Assembly: GCA_014377915.1 (NCBI GenBank)
Contig: JACMOT010000490.1
Location: 1 to 19,435 of the forward strand
Reading direction: 5' to 3'
DNA length: 19,435 bases
From: Tardiphaga sp.
Lineage (GTDB): Bacteria; Pseudomonadota; Alphaproteobacteria; Rhizobiales; Xanthobacteraceae
Within the stretch, counting starts at the first letter, position 1; every line of letters starts with the position of its first letter. Under the pieces are notes generated by a model. That model saw only the letters and a program-made list of their open reading frames with translations, did not search any database and was not told the origin of the DNA. Shown one piece after another: positions 1 through 8,613 of the stretch. The translations under genes were made by a program, and so were the position numbers.

Positions 1-1111
1 ACAGCATGATCGCGACCGCAAAAAAGCCGGTGAAGCCGAGCCAGGGCGCCTGTACATTGGCCTTGCCCTGCGACAGCAACTCGCCGAGCGACGGCGAGCC
101 GGGCGGCAGGCCGAAGCCGAGGAAGTCGAGCGCGGTCAGCGTCATCACCGAGGTCGAGACGATGAACGGCAGGAAGGTCATCGTCGCAACCATCGCGTTG
201 GGCAGCAGATGCCGGATCATGATCTTGGCGTTGGAGACGCCGAGCGCCCGCGCGGCCATGATGTATTCGAAGTTGCGGCCGCGCAAGAATTCGGCGCGCA
301 CCAGGCCGACCAGCGAGACCCAGGAGAACAGCAGCAGGATGCCGAGCAGCACGAAGAAGCCGGGCACCAGCACCGAGGACAGGATCAGCAGCAGATAGAG
401 CGACGGGATCGCGCTCCACACCTCGATGAAGCGCTGGAAGCCGAGATCGACCCAGCCGCCGAAATAGCCCTGCACGCCGCCGGCGGCGATGCCGATCACT
501 GAAGAGACGATGGTCAGCGCCAGACCGAACAGCACCGAAATGCGGAAACCGTAGATCAGCCGGGCGACCACGTCGCGACCCTGATCGTCGGTGCCGAGCC
601 AATTATATTCGAGGTCGCGGCAGCTCGAGAGGCCCTTCTTCTCGACCACCGGCTTGCATTGCGCCTCGGTCAGCATCCAGGTCGGCTTCGAGGGCGCGGG
701 CGTCGGCAGATCGAGATTGTGGGTGTCGTAAGAGTAGCGCACCAGCGGCCAGAGGATGAAGCCATTCTTGTCGGCGATCAATTTTTGCAGAAAGGGATCG
801 CGGTAATCCGCCGCGGTCTCGAAATCACCGCCGAAGGTGGTTTCCGAATAGCTGATGAAGGCCGGGAAATACGCCTTGCCGTCGAATTTGATGAAGAACG
901 GCCGGTCATTGGCGATCAGTTCGGCGAACAGCGTGATGAAGAACAGGATCAGGAACAGCCACAACGACCAGTAGCCGCGGCGATTGGACTTGAAATTCTG
1001 CCAGCGCCGGCGGTTCAGCGGCGACGGGCTGAACCGATGGCGGGACGCCGGCACGGCCTCGCCGAGTGGCGTTTGCGTGGTGGTCTCGATGGCGGGAGCT
1101 GTAACGGTCAT
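1..1111 (-). CDS. yejE: Oligopeptide ABC transporter permease, YejE type (3' end outside window)
   Basis: Inner-membrane permease half of a Yej/Opp-type peptide importer; it should pair with YejB to form the translocation channel. 370 complete codons are visible with no stop before the left edge. Residues about 48-64 form a first membrane helix, followed by a long periplasmic segment with two cysteines (C152, C164), a feature of YejE proteins. The motif NWLGTDDQGRDVVARL (170-185) is typical of OppC/YejE permeases, and the EAA loop that contacts the ATPase is EYIMAARALGVSNAK (282-296). Further helices lie at about 191-214, 238-275 and 308-335. The ATG overlaps the stop of yejB by one base (TGATG), so translation is probably coupled. 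Family and role are firm; the substrate (peptides, microcin C-like compounds in E. coli) is inferred from homology. A yejF ATPase gene is expected next, off the left edge. Confidence 0.93.
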   Translation of the reverse strand, partial: MTVTAPAIETTTQTPLGEAVPASRHRFSPSPLNRRRWQNFKSNRRGYWSLWLFLILFFITLFAELIANDRPFFIKFDGKAYFPAFISYSETTFGGDFETAADYRDPFLQKLIADKNGFILWPLVRYSYDTHNLDLPTPAPSKPTWMLTEAQCKPVVEKKGLSSCRDLEYNWLGTDDQGRDVVARLIYGFRISVLFGLALTIVSSVIGIAAGGVQGYFGGWVDLGFQRFIEVWSAIPSLYLLLILSSVLVPGFFVLLGILLLFSWVSLVGLVRAEFLRGRNFEYIMAARALGVSNAKIMIRHLLPNAMVATMTFLPFIVSTSVMTLTALDFLGFGLPPGSPSLGELLSQGKANVQAPWLGFTGFFAVAIML

Positions 1112-2217
1112 CAGACTTCCCGCGCCTCGAAATCGATCCGCGGATCGATCCACATATAGGCCAGATCGGACAGCAGGTTCACCACCAGCCCGACCAGCGA
1201 AAAGATGAACAGCGTGCCGAACACCACCGGATAGTCACGGTTCAACACGCTTTCGAAACCCAGCAGGCCGAGGCCGTCGAGCGAGAAAATGGTCTCGATC
1301 AACAGCGAGCCGGAGAAAAACGCATGGATGAAGGCGCCGGGGAAGCCGGCGATGACGATCAGCATCGCATTTCGGAAGATGTGATTGTAGAGCACCTGGC
1401 GCTCGTTGCAGCCCTTGGCGCGCGCGGTCATGACATATTGCTTGCGGATCTCGTCGAGAAACGAATTCTTGGTCAGCAGCGTCATGGTGGCGAAGGCGCC
1501 AAGCACCATCGAGACCAGCGGCAGCGTAATGTGCCAGAAATAGTCGATGATCTTCCAGTACCACGGGAACTGGTCCCAGCCGTCCGAAGTGAGGCCGCGC
1601 AGCGGAAAGATGCTCCAGAACGAGCCACCGGAAAACAGGATGATCAGGAGGATGGCGAACAGGAAGCCAGGGATGGCAAAACCGACGATGATCACGGCCG
1701 ACGTCCAGGTGTCGAATCTGGAGCCGTCCTTGACCGCCTTGCGGATGCCGAGCGGAATCGAGATCAGATAGGTCAGGAGCATCATCCAGATGCCCAGCGA
1801 CATCGACACCGGCAGCTTTTCCTTGATCAGTTGCAGCACGCTGGTATCGCGAAAATAGCTCTTGCCGAAATCGAAGCGGGCGAAATTCCACAGCATCAGC
1901 GCGAAGCGTTCCGGCGCCGGCTTATCGAAGCCGAACTGCTTCTCCAGGCTCTTGACGAAATCCGGATCAAGCCCCTGAGCTCCGCGATACTTCGAATTGA
2001 CCGCGTCGCCGGAAGCGCCGGCCTGGCCGCGATTGCCGAAATCACCACCAGACGCGCCGGAGACCCGCGACGCGCCGGTATCGGCGCCGCTGAGCTGCGC
2101 GATGACGCGCTCGACGGGACCGCCGGGCGCAAACTGCACCACGACAAAGGACACGAACAGGATGCCCAGCAGTGTGGGGAACATCAGCAGAATTCGACGG
2201 GCGATATAGGCGCTCAT
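1111..2217 (-). CDS. yejB: Oligopeptide ABC transporter permease, YejB type
   Basis: First permease subunit of the peptide importer, 368 residues. The start MSAYIARRILLMFPTLLGIL with a membrane helix at about 8-30 and the PGGP motif (31-34) are classic for DppB/OppB/YejB permeases. Residues about 43-82 form a low-complexity Gly/Ser/Ala-rich periplasmic insert, as seen in YejB but not in most DppB proteins. Membrane segments follow at about 138-158, 172-196, 228-250, 284-308 and 330-356. The EAA cytoplasmic loop is QYVMTARAKGCNERQVLYNHI (260-280), the contact with the ATPase. The ATG lies 3 bp after the stop of the upstream binding-protein gene, and the TGA overlaps the yejE start by one base. 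Length and motif order match the family; no defects seen. Confidence 0.95.
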   Translation of the reverse strand: MSAYIARRILLMFPTLLGILFVSFVVVQFAPGGPVERVIAQLSGADTGASRVSGASGGDFGNRGQAGASGDAVNSKYRGAQGLDPDFVKSLEKQFGFDKPAPERFALMLWNFARFDFGKSYFRDTSVLQLIKEKLPVSMSLGIWMMLLTYLISIPLGIRKAVKDGSRFDTWTSAVIIVGFAIPGFLFAILLIILFSGGSFWSIFPLRGLTSDGWDQFPWYWKIIDYFWHITLPLVSMVLGAFATMTLLTKNSFLDEIRKQYVMTARAKGCNERQVLYNHIFRNAMLIVIAGFPGAFIHAFFSGSLLIETIFSLDGLGLLGFESVLNRDYPVVFGTLFIFSLVGLVVNLLSDLAYMWIDPRIDFEAREV

Positions 2218-2220
2218 GTT

Positions 2221-4098
2221 CTATTTCGTTGGTTCGGTGGCGGACGTCTTCGCCGCCGTCCACCATAGATCGGGCGCGCCGACGCCGATATATTTCGGCA
2301 GATTGGCAGGATGCCCGAACACGTCCCAATAGGCCAGCCGGTGCGTGTTGGCGTACCATTGCGGTACCCAGTAGCGGCCGGCGCGAATGACGCGGTCGAG
2401 CGCGCGCGCCGCGAACACCAGTCTGGCACGGGTATCGGCGGCAATCACCTCGTTCATCAAGGCGTCGACGACGGGATCGGCGATGCCGGCAAGGTTATTC
2501 GATCCCTTGGTGGCGGCCGACTGCATCGAGAAAAACGAGCGCAGCGAGTCTCCCGGCACGGTGGAAAAGCTGAAGCGCTCGATCATGATGTCGAAATCGA
2601 AATCGTCGCGGCGGGCCCGCGCCTGCACCGGATCGACCACGCGCAGCGTGGCATCGATGCCCAGCGTGCCCAGATTCTTGATGTAGGGCATGTGATGCGG
2701 CTGGAAGGTCGGCTCATCGAGCAGAAACTCGATCCGGAACGGCTCGCCCTGCGGCGTGACCCGCTTGCCGTCCTTCATGACATAGCCGGCATCATTCAAC
2801 AGCTGGATGGCCCGGCGCAGCAAGGCGCGGTCCTGGCCGGAGCCGTCGGAGGTCGGCGGCACGAATGGCGCGGCAAACACTTCCGCCGACACCTTGCCGC
2901 GGAACGGCTCCAGCAGCACCAGCTCTTCCGGCGATGGCGGCCCGCTCGCCATCATGTCGGAATTCTGGAACGGCGACACCGTGCGCACATAGGCGCCATA
3001 CATGATGGTCTTGTTGGTCCATTCGAAATCGAAGGCGCAACCGAGCGCCTCGCGGACGCGGGCATCCTTGAATTTATCGCGCCGCGTATTCAGGAACCAG
3101 CCCTGCGCGCCGGACGGCGTCTCGTCCGGCAGCGTCTCGCGCTTGACGCGTCCGTCCAGCACGGCGGGGAAATCGTAGCGCGTATTCCAGGTTCGGGAGG
3201 TGAACTCCTCGCGGTACAGGTAATTGCGACCGGTAAACCCTTCGAAGGCGACGTCGCGGTCGCGGTAGAAATCAAACCGCAGAGTATCGAAATTATAGAA
3301 GCCACGGCTGACCGGCAGCTCGGCGCCCCACCAGTCCTTGACCCGATCCAGTTCGATGTAGCGACCAACCTCGAAGCGACCGACCTTGTACGGCCCGCTG
3401 CCAAGTGGAATGTCGAGCGACGATTCATCGAAGGGGTGGGCGGTGTAATAGGCCTGTGAAAAGATCGGCAGGCCCGCGACCAGCAGCGGCACATCGCGCC
3501 CGCGCTTGGCGGCGAAGCTGACCACCAGCGTCGCGTCGTCCGTCGCCTGGGCGCCGGCCATGTCGCGCAGCTGCTGGCTGATCAGCGGATGGCCCTTGCT
3601 CTTCAGAATATTCAGCGAAAACGCCGCATCGCGCGCGGTGAGCCGGCTGCCATCGTGAAAGCGCGCTTCCGGCCGCAGCGTGAAGCGATAGGTCAAGCCA
3701 TCCGGCGATATCTGTACCGACTTGGCGACTAGCCCATACATCGCATCGGGTTCATCAGCGGCACGCACCATCAGCGGGGCAAAGGTCGACCCCATGCCCT
3801 GGGCGCCGTCGCCTTTCAGGATATAGGCGTTGAGCGAGTTGAAGGTCTGGAACGACTGGTTGAAGGCGCGGCTGGTTGGCACCGTCGAGAACACGCCGCC
3901 CTTGGGCGCCTTGACGTTGGCATAGTCGAAGTTCGGAAAATCCGCGGGATATTTGAGATCGCCAAACGCCGAGATACCGTGCACCCCGGCTTCGCCTTCC
4001 GCCAGCGCCGGCGAGAATCGCGCCGCAGCCACGGCGCCGATCCCGAGACCCAGCATATGCCGGCGGTTCAATTGCAGCCTGCGTGACGTGTCGCTCAA
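2221..4098 (-). CDS. Extracellular solute-binding protein family 5 (YejA paralogue), second copy
   Basis: Periplasmic substrate-binding lipocalin-unrelated, Opp/Dpp-type (SBP family 5) protein of 625 residues that would deliver peptides or similar ligands to YejB/YejE. The N-terminus carries a twin-arginine signal (NRRHMLGLG, 11-19) and an ALA cleavage site near residue 33, so folded export by Tat is likely. The segment after it (FGDLKYPADF ... NFDYAN ... APKGG) is the YejA signature and is clearly paralogous to the protein encoded just upstream. The start is TTG at 4098-4096 and overlaps the upstream TGA by 4 bases (TTGA); the next internal ATG would cut into the Tat motif, so TTG is preferred. 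Tandem binding proteins suggest broadened substrate range or partial redundancy; ligand unknown. Confidence 0.92.
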   Translation of the reverse strand: MSDTSRRLQLNRRHMLGLGIGAVAAARFSPALAEGEAGVHGISAFGDLKYPADFPNFDYANVKAPKGGVFSTVPTSRAFNQSFQTFNSLNAYILKGDGAQGMGSTFAPLMVRAADEPDAMYGLVAKSVQISPDGLTYRFTLRPEARFHDGSRLTARDAAFSLNILKSKGHPLISQQLRDMAGAQATDDATLVVSFAAKRGRDVPLLVAGLPIFSQAYYTAHPFDESSLDIPLGSGPYKVGRFEVGRYIELDRVKDWWGAELPVSRGFYNFDTLRFDFYRDRDVAFEGFTGRNYLYREEFTSRTWNTRYDFPAVLDGRVKRETLPDETPSGAQGWFLNTRRDKFKDARVREALGCAFDFEWTNKTIMYGAYVRTVSPFQNSDMMASGPPSPEELVLLEPFRGKVSAEVFAAPFVPPTSDGSGQDRALLRRAIQLLNDAGYVMKDGKRVTPQGEPFRIEFLLDEPTFQPHHMPYIKNLGTLGIDATLRVVDPVQARARRDDFDFDIMIERFSFSTVPGDSLRSFFSMQSAATKGSNNLAGIADPVVDALMNEVIAADTRARLVFAARALDRVIRAGRYWVPQWYANTHRLAYWDVFGHPANLPKYIGVGAPDLWWTAAKTSATEPTK

Positions 4099-5981
4099 GA
4101 TCGCTTGCCAAGCTTGGCGGCGCGCTCGGCGTCATACCACCAGATGAAGGGAAAGCCCGACTGGCCATATTTCGGTGGCTCGCCGGGACGGCCGAAGCGA
4201 TCCCAGCGCGCGGTGCGCACCTTGTTATAGGTCCATTGCGGCACCACGAAATGGTTCCACAGCAACACGCGGTCCAGCGCCTTGGTCGCAGCGACCAGAT
4301 CGGCGCGATCCCTGGTGAAGATGACGCGTTCGATGAGCTTGTCGATCGCCGGATTCTTGATGCCGACGACGTTGCGCGAGCCGGCCATGTCGGCCGCCTG
4401 CGAGCCCCAGAATTCGCGCTGCTCGTTGCCGGGCGACAGCGATTCCGGCCACGACGACACCACGATATCAAAGTCCCAGGTGCGCAGCCGGTTCTCATAT
4501 TGCGTGGGGTCGATGGTGCGGACCGAGACGGCGATGCCGAGGCGTTCCAGCGACGGCTTGAAGAACAGCATCACGCGTTCGAAGCTGGGATCCTCGCCGA
4601 GCAATTCCAGCTCGAACGGCGCACCGGTCTTGGCATTGACCAGCTTGCGCTCGCGGATTTCATAGCCGGCTTCCTTCAGCAGCTTGAGTGCCTCGCGCAG
4701 ATTGTCGCGCACCGCCTCGGCATTGCCGCCGACCGGGTTGGTGTATGCCTTGGTGAACACTTCCGGCGGCACCTCGGCGCGCACCGTCTCGAGAATCTCC
4801 AGCTCCTTGCCTTCCGGCAGGCCGGACGAGGCCAGCTCGGTGCCCTCGAAATAGCTGCCGATGCGCTTGTACAGATTGAAGAAGATTTGCTTGTTCATCT
4901 CTTCAAAATCGAACGCATAGTTCAGCGCGCGGCGAACGCGGGCGTCCTTGAACTTGTCGCGACGCAGGTTCATCGCGAAGCCCTGCATGATGCCGGACGA
5001 GCGGTTGAGGAATTCCTCGAGCACCACGCGCTTGTCGGCGACCGCCGGGAAATCATAGGCCGTGGCCCAGTTCTTGGCGCTGTTCTCGGTGCGCCAGTCG
5101 ACCTGGTCGCCCTTGAAGGCCTCCAGCGCCACGGTGCCGTCGCGGAAATATTCGTAGCGCAGCTCGTCGAAATTATGCCGGCCGATATTGACGTTGAGGT
5201 CGCGGCCCCAATAATCCTTGACGCGCTCCACCGAGATCGAGCGGCCGGGCACGAATTCCTTGATCTTGTAGGCGCTGCTGCCAAGCGGCGGCTCCAGCGA
5301 GGTAGCGCCAATATCGCGCTTGACGCCGGCGGGCGTGCTGCCTTCCCACCAGTGCTTCGGCAACACGACCAACTGGCCGACGATCTGCGGCAGTTCGCGA
5401 TTACCGGGCATGTCGAAGGTGAACTTGATGTCGCGCTCGCTTTGCTTCTCGGCTTTGACGACGTGGCGATAATAAGCCGAATATTGCGGATGATATTTCT
5501 TGAAAGCGTCCAGCGAGAAGATCACGTCTTCGGGCGTCACCGGTTTGCCGTCGTGCCACTTCGCTTCCGCGCGCAACCGGTAGGTGACCGAGGAAAAATC
5601 CTCGGGATGGCTGACGGCTTCGGCGAGCAGGCCGTATTCGGTGGAGACCTCGTCGAGCGAGGCGGTGGTCAGCGATTCATAGATCAGCGCGACCGCGCCG
5701 GCGATGTTGCCCTTCACGCCGGCCACTGCAATGTTGAAATTGTCGAAGGTGCCGACCGCGATCTGACGGACCACGCCGCCCTTCGGGGCTTCCGGATTGA
5801 CATAGTCGAAACGCTTGAAGCCGGCGGGATATTTGATGTCACCGAACAGCGACAGCCCGTGCCGCCAAGCCGGCTCGGACTGCGCAGCGGCAGGGGTGGC
5901 GGAGAGCGCGGTGGCACCCAGCGCGGGCACAAGCGCCGCAAAGGCGCTGGTCTGCAGAAGACGTCGTCGGGAAATGGCCAA
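4095..5981 (-). CDS. yejA: YejA-like extracellular solute-binding protein family 5, first copy
   Basis: Periplasmic peptide-binding protein, 628 residues, first gene of the importer operon. A Tat signal is visible (SRRRLLQTSAF, 4-14; hydrophobic stretch to about 28; AAA cleavage site near 33). The mature start LSLFGDIKYPAGFKRFDYV and the APKGG and GTFDNFN motifs match YejA closely, and the length is near that of E. coli YejA. The start codon is TTG at 5981-5979: there is no in-frame ATG before the upstream stop at 6014-6012, and an AGGA Shine-Dalgarno (5994-5991) sits 9 bases upstream. The reading frame ends in TGA overlapping the TTG of the next gene. It is the closer of the two paralogues to YejA. 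Its ligand is not evident from sequence. Confidence 0.93.
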   Translation of the reverse strand: MAISRRRLLQTSAFAALVPALGATALSATPAAAQSEPAWRHGLSLFGDIKYPAGFKRFDYVNPEAPKGGVVRQIAVGTFDNFNIAVAGVKGNIAGAVALIYESLTTASLDEVSTEYGLLAEAVSHPEDFSSVTYRLRAEAKWHDGKPVTPEDVIFSLDAFKKYHPQYSAYYRHVVKAEKQSERDIKFTFDMPGNRELPQIVGQLVVLPKHWWEGSTPAGVKRDIGATSLEPPLGSSAYKIKEFVPGRSISVERVKDYWGRDLNVNIGRHNFDELRYEYFRDGTVALEAFKGDQVDWRTENSAKNWATAYDFPAVADKRVVLEEFLNRSSGIMQGFAMNLRRDKFKDARVRRALNYAFDFEEMNKQIFFNLYKRIGSYFEGTELASSGLPEGKELEILETVRAEVPPEVFTKAYTNPVGGNAEAVRDNLREALKLLKEAGYEIRERKLVNAKTGAPFELELLGEDPSFERVMLFFKPSLERLGIAVSVRTIDPTQYENRLRTWDFDIVVSSWPESLSPGNEQREFWGSQAADMAGSRNVVGIKNPAIDKLIERVIFTRDRADLVAATKALDRVLLWNHFVVPQWTYNKVRTARWDRFGRPGEPPKYGQSGFPFIWWYDAERAAKLGKRS

Positions 5982-5990
5982 GATCAGAAT

Positions 5991-5994
5991 TCCT
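5991..5994 (-). promoter_or_regulatory. Shine-Dalgarno site supporting the TTG start of the first binding-protein gene
   Basis: On the minus strand the bases AGGA lie 9 nt before the TTG at 5981-5979. Since no in-frame ATG or GTG exists between the upstream stop (6014-6012) and the Tat signal, this site decides the start. I saw no convincing sigma-70 promoter for the operon between here and the cycM terminator; a CATAAT hexamer on the minus strand near 6044-6049 is the best -10 candidate but lacks a good -35. Confidence 0.55.
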
Positions 5995-6135
5995 GTGAAC
6001 CGAGGCGTCGATTAAAGCCGCCATATGCGGCGAGGGTTCGACCGATTATGCCGGGTTTGCCGACGGATACCAGCCCGGTACCGTAACCCGTTGCGGCCAA
6101 ACGTCCCGCTTAAGCTTTGGTAATGCCCATACGAA

Positions 6136-6160
6136 AACGGCCAGGCAAGACCTGGCCGTT
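6136..6160 (-). terminator. Intrinsic terminator of cycM
   Basis: A perfect 10-bp stem (6136-6145 with 6151-6160) encloses a 5-nt loop. On the minus strand the stem is followed by a short U-run (TTTTCG, counting the last stem bases), the classic rho-independent form. It lies about 30 bp after the cycM stop and ahead of the yej operon, so it should separate the two transcripts. Confidence 0.75.
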
Positions 6161-6191
6161 CGATCGGGGATGGGTTGAAACGGAACCGGCC

Positions 6192-6740
6192 TTATTTGGC
6201 CGCCGTCGGCAGCGGCACCGGCTTATCGGCCAGCGAGGCCAGATAGGCGATCACATCGGCGCGCTCGCTGTCCTTCTGGATACCGGCAAAGCCCATCGCG
6301 GTGCCCGGGACATAGCCCTTCGGGCTGGCGATGAATTTGTTGAGCGCATCGAACGTCCATTCGCCGCCCTTGCCCTTCATGGCCGCGGAGAAGTTGAAGC
6401 CGTTCTTGCCCTGTCCGATCGCCTCATTGACGGTGTCGTACAGGTTCGGACCAACGCGGTTGGGTCCACCTTTCTCGAAGGTGTGGCAAGCCGCGCACTT
6501 CTTGGCGGCGCCCATGCCCTTTTCGACCGACGCGGTCTGCAGCAGCTTTTCAATCGGCTCGGATGGCGCGGCAGCTTCCTTGGCGCCACCGGCCGCCACT
6601 TCCTTGACCGCGATATCGTAGCCGGGCTTTTCCATGTGCTTCGGCGAAAACACCGCCTGGGCGGTGAAATTCGTCACCATCAACACCAGGCAGGTGCCGA
6701 GTACGGCGCCCATGACTTTATTGAGTTCGAAGGAGTCCAT
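6192..6740 (-). CDS. cycM: Membrane-anchored c-type cytochrome, CycM (cytochrome c552 type)
   Basis: Electron carrier of the aerobic respiratory chain; in Bradyrhizobium CycM passes electrons from the bc1 complex to the aa3 oxidase. The protein has 182 residues, close to the family length. Residues about 9-31 form one uncleaved membrane anchor, followed by an Ala/Pro/Glu-rich periplasmic linker (about 44-65) and a class I cytochrome c domain. Haem is bound at CAACH (82-86), and M149 in GTAMGFAG is the expected sixth ligand; GPNLY (97-101) is the usual loop after the haem site. The ATG at 6740 has a GGAG about 11 bases upstream. It is divergent from kdsB and ends at a strong terminator, so it is probably a single-gene transcript. 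The family assignment is firm; the oxidase partner is inferred from known CycM. Confidence 0.93.
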   Translation of the reverse strand: MDSFELNKVMGAVLGTCLVLMVTNFTAQAVFSPKHMEKPGYDIAVKEVAAGGAKEAAAPSEPIEKLLQTASVEKGMGAAKKCAACHTFEKGGPNRVGPNLYDTVNEAIGQGKNGFNFSAAMKGKGGEWTFDALNKFIASPKGYVPGTAMGFAGIQKDSERADVIAYLASLADKPVPLPTAAK

Positions 6741-6852
6741 AGTCGGTCAGGCTCCGCGCCGGAAATATCGATTGCAAAGCCGCCAGGACGGCCATGATAG
6801 GCCTGGAATCATGTCTTCACAGCCGCATGTGCTGCCGGCTTGAGATAACGGT

Positions 6853-6880
6853 TTGCCCCTGCTCTGGCAACCCGTATAAA
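6853..6880 (+). promoter_or_regulatory. Candidate sigma-70 promoter for kdsB-pheA
   Basis: TTGCCC (6853-6858; 4 of 6 to TTGACA) and TATAAA (6875-6880; 5 of 6 to TATAAT) are separated by 16 bp. Transcription would start near 6887, about 58 bases before the kdsB ATG. It lies in the 204-bp divergent region shared with cycM. For cycM a TATCAT-like -10 on the minus strand (6799-6794) is possible but has a poor -35. Confidence 0.38.
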
Positions 6881-6944
6881 CGCCGCAACTTCCGGGCAAC
6901 CCCCGCCATTTGCTGCCGTTTCAGCTGGTTCAGACCGCATTGCC

Positions 6945-7685
6945 ATGACCAACTCCCGTACCCTTGTGCTGATCCCCGCCCGGATGGCGGCCACCCGCCT
7001 ACCCGGCAAGCCGCTGCTGGACATTGCCGGCCTGCCGATGATCGTCCATGTGCTGCGCCGGGCCGAGGCCGCGGGGATCGGCAGGGTCGCCGTGGCCACT
7101 GACGGGCCGGAGATTGCCGAAGCGGTGCGCGCCCATGGCGGCGAAGTGGTGATGACCCGCGCCGACCATCCATCCGGATCCGACCGCATCTTCGAGGCGC
7201 TGACGAATCTTGATCCCGAAGGCCGCGTCGAGACCGTGATCAATTTGCAGGGCGATTTCCCGACCATCTCGACCGACAATATTCGCGCCGTGCTGGCGCC
7301 ATTGACCGATCGGGCCGTGGATATCGCGACGCTGGCGGCCGAGATCCACACCGAGGAAGAGAGCACCAACCCCAACGTCGTGAAGGTGATCGGATCTCCG
7401 CTCTCCGCGCACAGGCTGCGGGCGCTGTATTTTACGCGCGCTACGGCACCCTGGGGCGACGGGCCGCGCTACCATCACATCGGGCTGTATGCCTATCGCC
7501 GCCCGGCGCTGCAGCGCTTTGTCAGCCTCCCCCCCTCGCCGCTTGAGCAGCGCGAGCGGCTGGAACAGCTGCGCGCGCTCGAAGCCGGCATGCGGATCGA
7601 TGTCGGCCTGGTCGATACCGTACCGCGCGGCGTTGATACGCCGGCCGATCTGGAAACGGCCCGTCAGATCCTGAACCATTCCTGA
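6945..7685 (+). CDS. kdsB: 3-deoxy-manno-octulosonate cytidylyltransferase (CMP-Kdo synthetase)
   Basis: Cytoplasmic enzyme that activates Kdo with CTP to CMP-Kdo for the LPS inner core. The 246-residue length matches E. coli KdsB. The nucleotide-binding motif is [15 protein letters not shown] (10-24). HPSGSDRI (75-82), the metal-binding NLQGDFP (100-106), HIGLYAYR (178-185) and EQLRALE near 207-213, followed by GVDTP (229-233), complete the family pattern in order. The ATG at 6945 directly precedes the conserved Rossmann-type strand, leaving little room for another start, although its Shine-Dalgarno is weak. It is followed 25 bp later by pheA on the same strand, so the two are probably co-transcribed despite unrelated pathways. 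Confidence 0.96.
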   Translation: MTNSRTLVLIPARMAATRLPGKPLLDIAGLPMIVHVLRRAEAAGIGRVAVATDGPEIAEAVRAHGGEVVMTRADHPSGSDRIFEALTNLDPEGRVETVINLQGDFPTISTDNIRAVLAPLTDRAVDIATLAAEIHTEEESTNPNVVKVIGSPLSAHRLRALYFTRATAPWGDGPRYHHIGLYAYRRPALQRFVSLPPSPLEQRERLEQLRALEAGMRIDVGLVDTVPRGVDTPADLETARQILNHS

Positions 7686-7710
7686 GCGACCGACCACAGA
7701 GACCACGACC

Positions 7711-8559
7711 ATGAAAATAGCATTCCAGGGCGAGCCCGGCGCCAATTCCCATATCGCCATCGTCGAGGCCTTTCCCGACGCCGAGCCGCTGCCCTGCGCC
7801 ACTTTCGAGGATGCGCTGGCCGCGATCTCTTCCGGCGAGGCCGAACTCGGCATGATCCCGATCGAGAACTCGATCGCCGGCCGCGTTGCCGATATCCACC
7901 ATCTGCTGCCGGGCTCCGGCCTGTTCATTATCGGCGAGTGGTTCCTGCCGATCCGCCACCAGCTGATGGCGCCGCGCGGCGCCAAGCTGGCCGATATCAA
8001 GACCGTCGAGAGCCACGTCCACGCGCTGGGCCAGTGCCGCCGCATCATCCGCAAGCTCGGCATCAAGCCGATCGTCGCGGCCGACACCGCCGGCTCCGCG
8101 CGCGCCGTCGCCGAGCGCGGTGACCAGCACGCCGCTGCGATCGCCTCGCGGCTTGCCGCGGACATCTACGGCCTCGATATCCTCGCCGAGGATGTCGAGG
8201 ACGAAACCTACAACACCACCCGCTTCGTGGTGCTGGCGAAAGAAGCAAAATGGGCGGCGCAGGACTCCGGCCCGCTGGTCACCACCTTTGTGTTCCGGGT
8301 GCGCAATTTGCCGGCTGCTTTGTACAAGGCGATGGGCGGCTTTGCCACCAATGGCGTCAACATGACCAAGCTGGAAAGCTACATGGTCGACGGCAACTTC
8401 TTCGCCACGCAGTTCTATGCCGATGTCGACGGCCATCCCGATGACCGCAACCTGGCCTTTGCGCTGGACGAGCTGAAATTCTTCTCGCGCGAATTCCGCA
8501 TCGTCGGCGTCTATCCCGGCCATCCCTTCCGCGCCAGCTATGGCGAGGCGCCGGAGTAG
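7711..8559 (+). CDS. pheA: Prephenate dehydratase with ACT regulatory domain
   Basis: Converts prephenate to phenylpyruvate in phenylalanine synthesis. It is monofunctional (282 residues): there is no chorismate mutase domain, unlike the E. coli P-protein. The catalytic domain spans about 1-178, with FQGEPGANS (5-13), GMIPIENSIAG (47-57) and the catalytic NTTRF (168-172). A C-terminal ACT domain (about 190-268) should bind phenylalanine for feedback control; its usual ESRP motif is replaced by ESYM (222-225), which I believe is common in alphaproteobacteria rather than a defect. The ATG at 7711 precedes the conserved KIAFQG strand. It lies 25 bp after kdsB and converges on the monooxygenase gene. 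Confidence 0.95.
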   Translation: MKIAFQGEPGANSHIAIVEAFPDAEPLPCATFEDALAAISSGEAELGMIPIENSIAGRVADIHHLLPGSGLFIIGEWFLPIRHQLMAPRGAKLADIKTVESHVHALGQCRRIIRKLGIKPIVAADTAGSARAVAERGDQHAAAIASRLAADIYGLDILAEDVEDETYNTTRFVVLAKEAKWAAQDSGPLVTTFVFRVRNLPAALYKAMGGFATNGVNMTKLESYMVDGNFFATQFYADVDGHPDDRNLAFALDELKFFSREFRIVGVYPGHPFRASYGEAPE

Positions 8560-8568
8560 TTTGATTCT

Positions 8569-8613
8569 CCCGGACGCGCCGTAACGCACTCCACGCTGCT
8601 GCGCGGAGCCGGG
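8569..8613. terminator. GC-rich hairpin between convergent pheA and monooxygenase genes
   Basis: The 67-bp gap holds a near-perfect hairpin at 8589-8608 (stem of 4 bp, one A/C mismatch, then 3 bp, with TGCT as loop), framed by CCCGG (8569-8573) and CCGGG (8609-8613). It may act as a bidirectional terminator. No U-run follows on either strand, and the composition resembles short palindromic repeats scattered in related genomes, so either reading is possible. Confidence 0.4.

Noticed and set aside
659..1159. Long plus-strand open frames opposite the yej genes (also 1324-2268, 2311-3459, 4083-6086)
   Set aside because: Their translations are Arg/Gly/Ala/His-rich with no known motifs, as expected for the antisense of GC-rich genes; the minus-strand frames give clear ABC transporter proteins.
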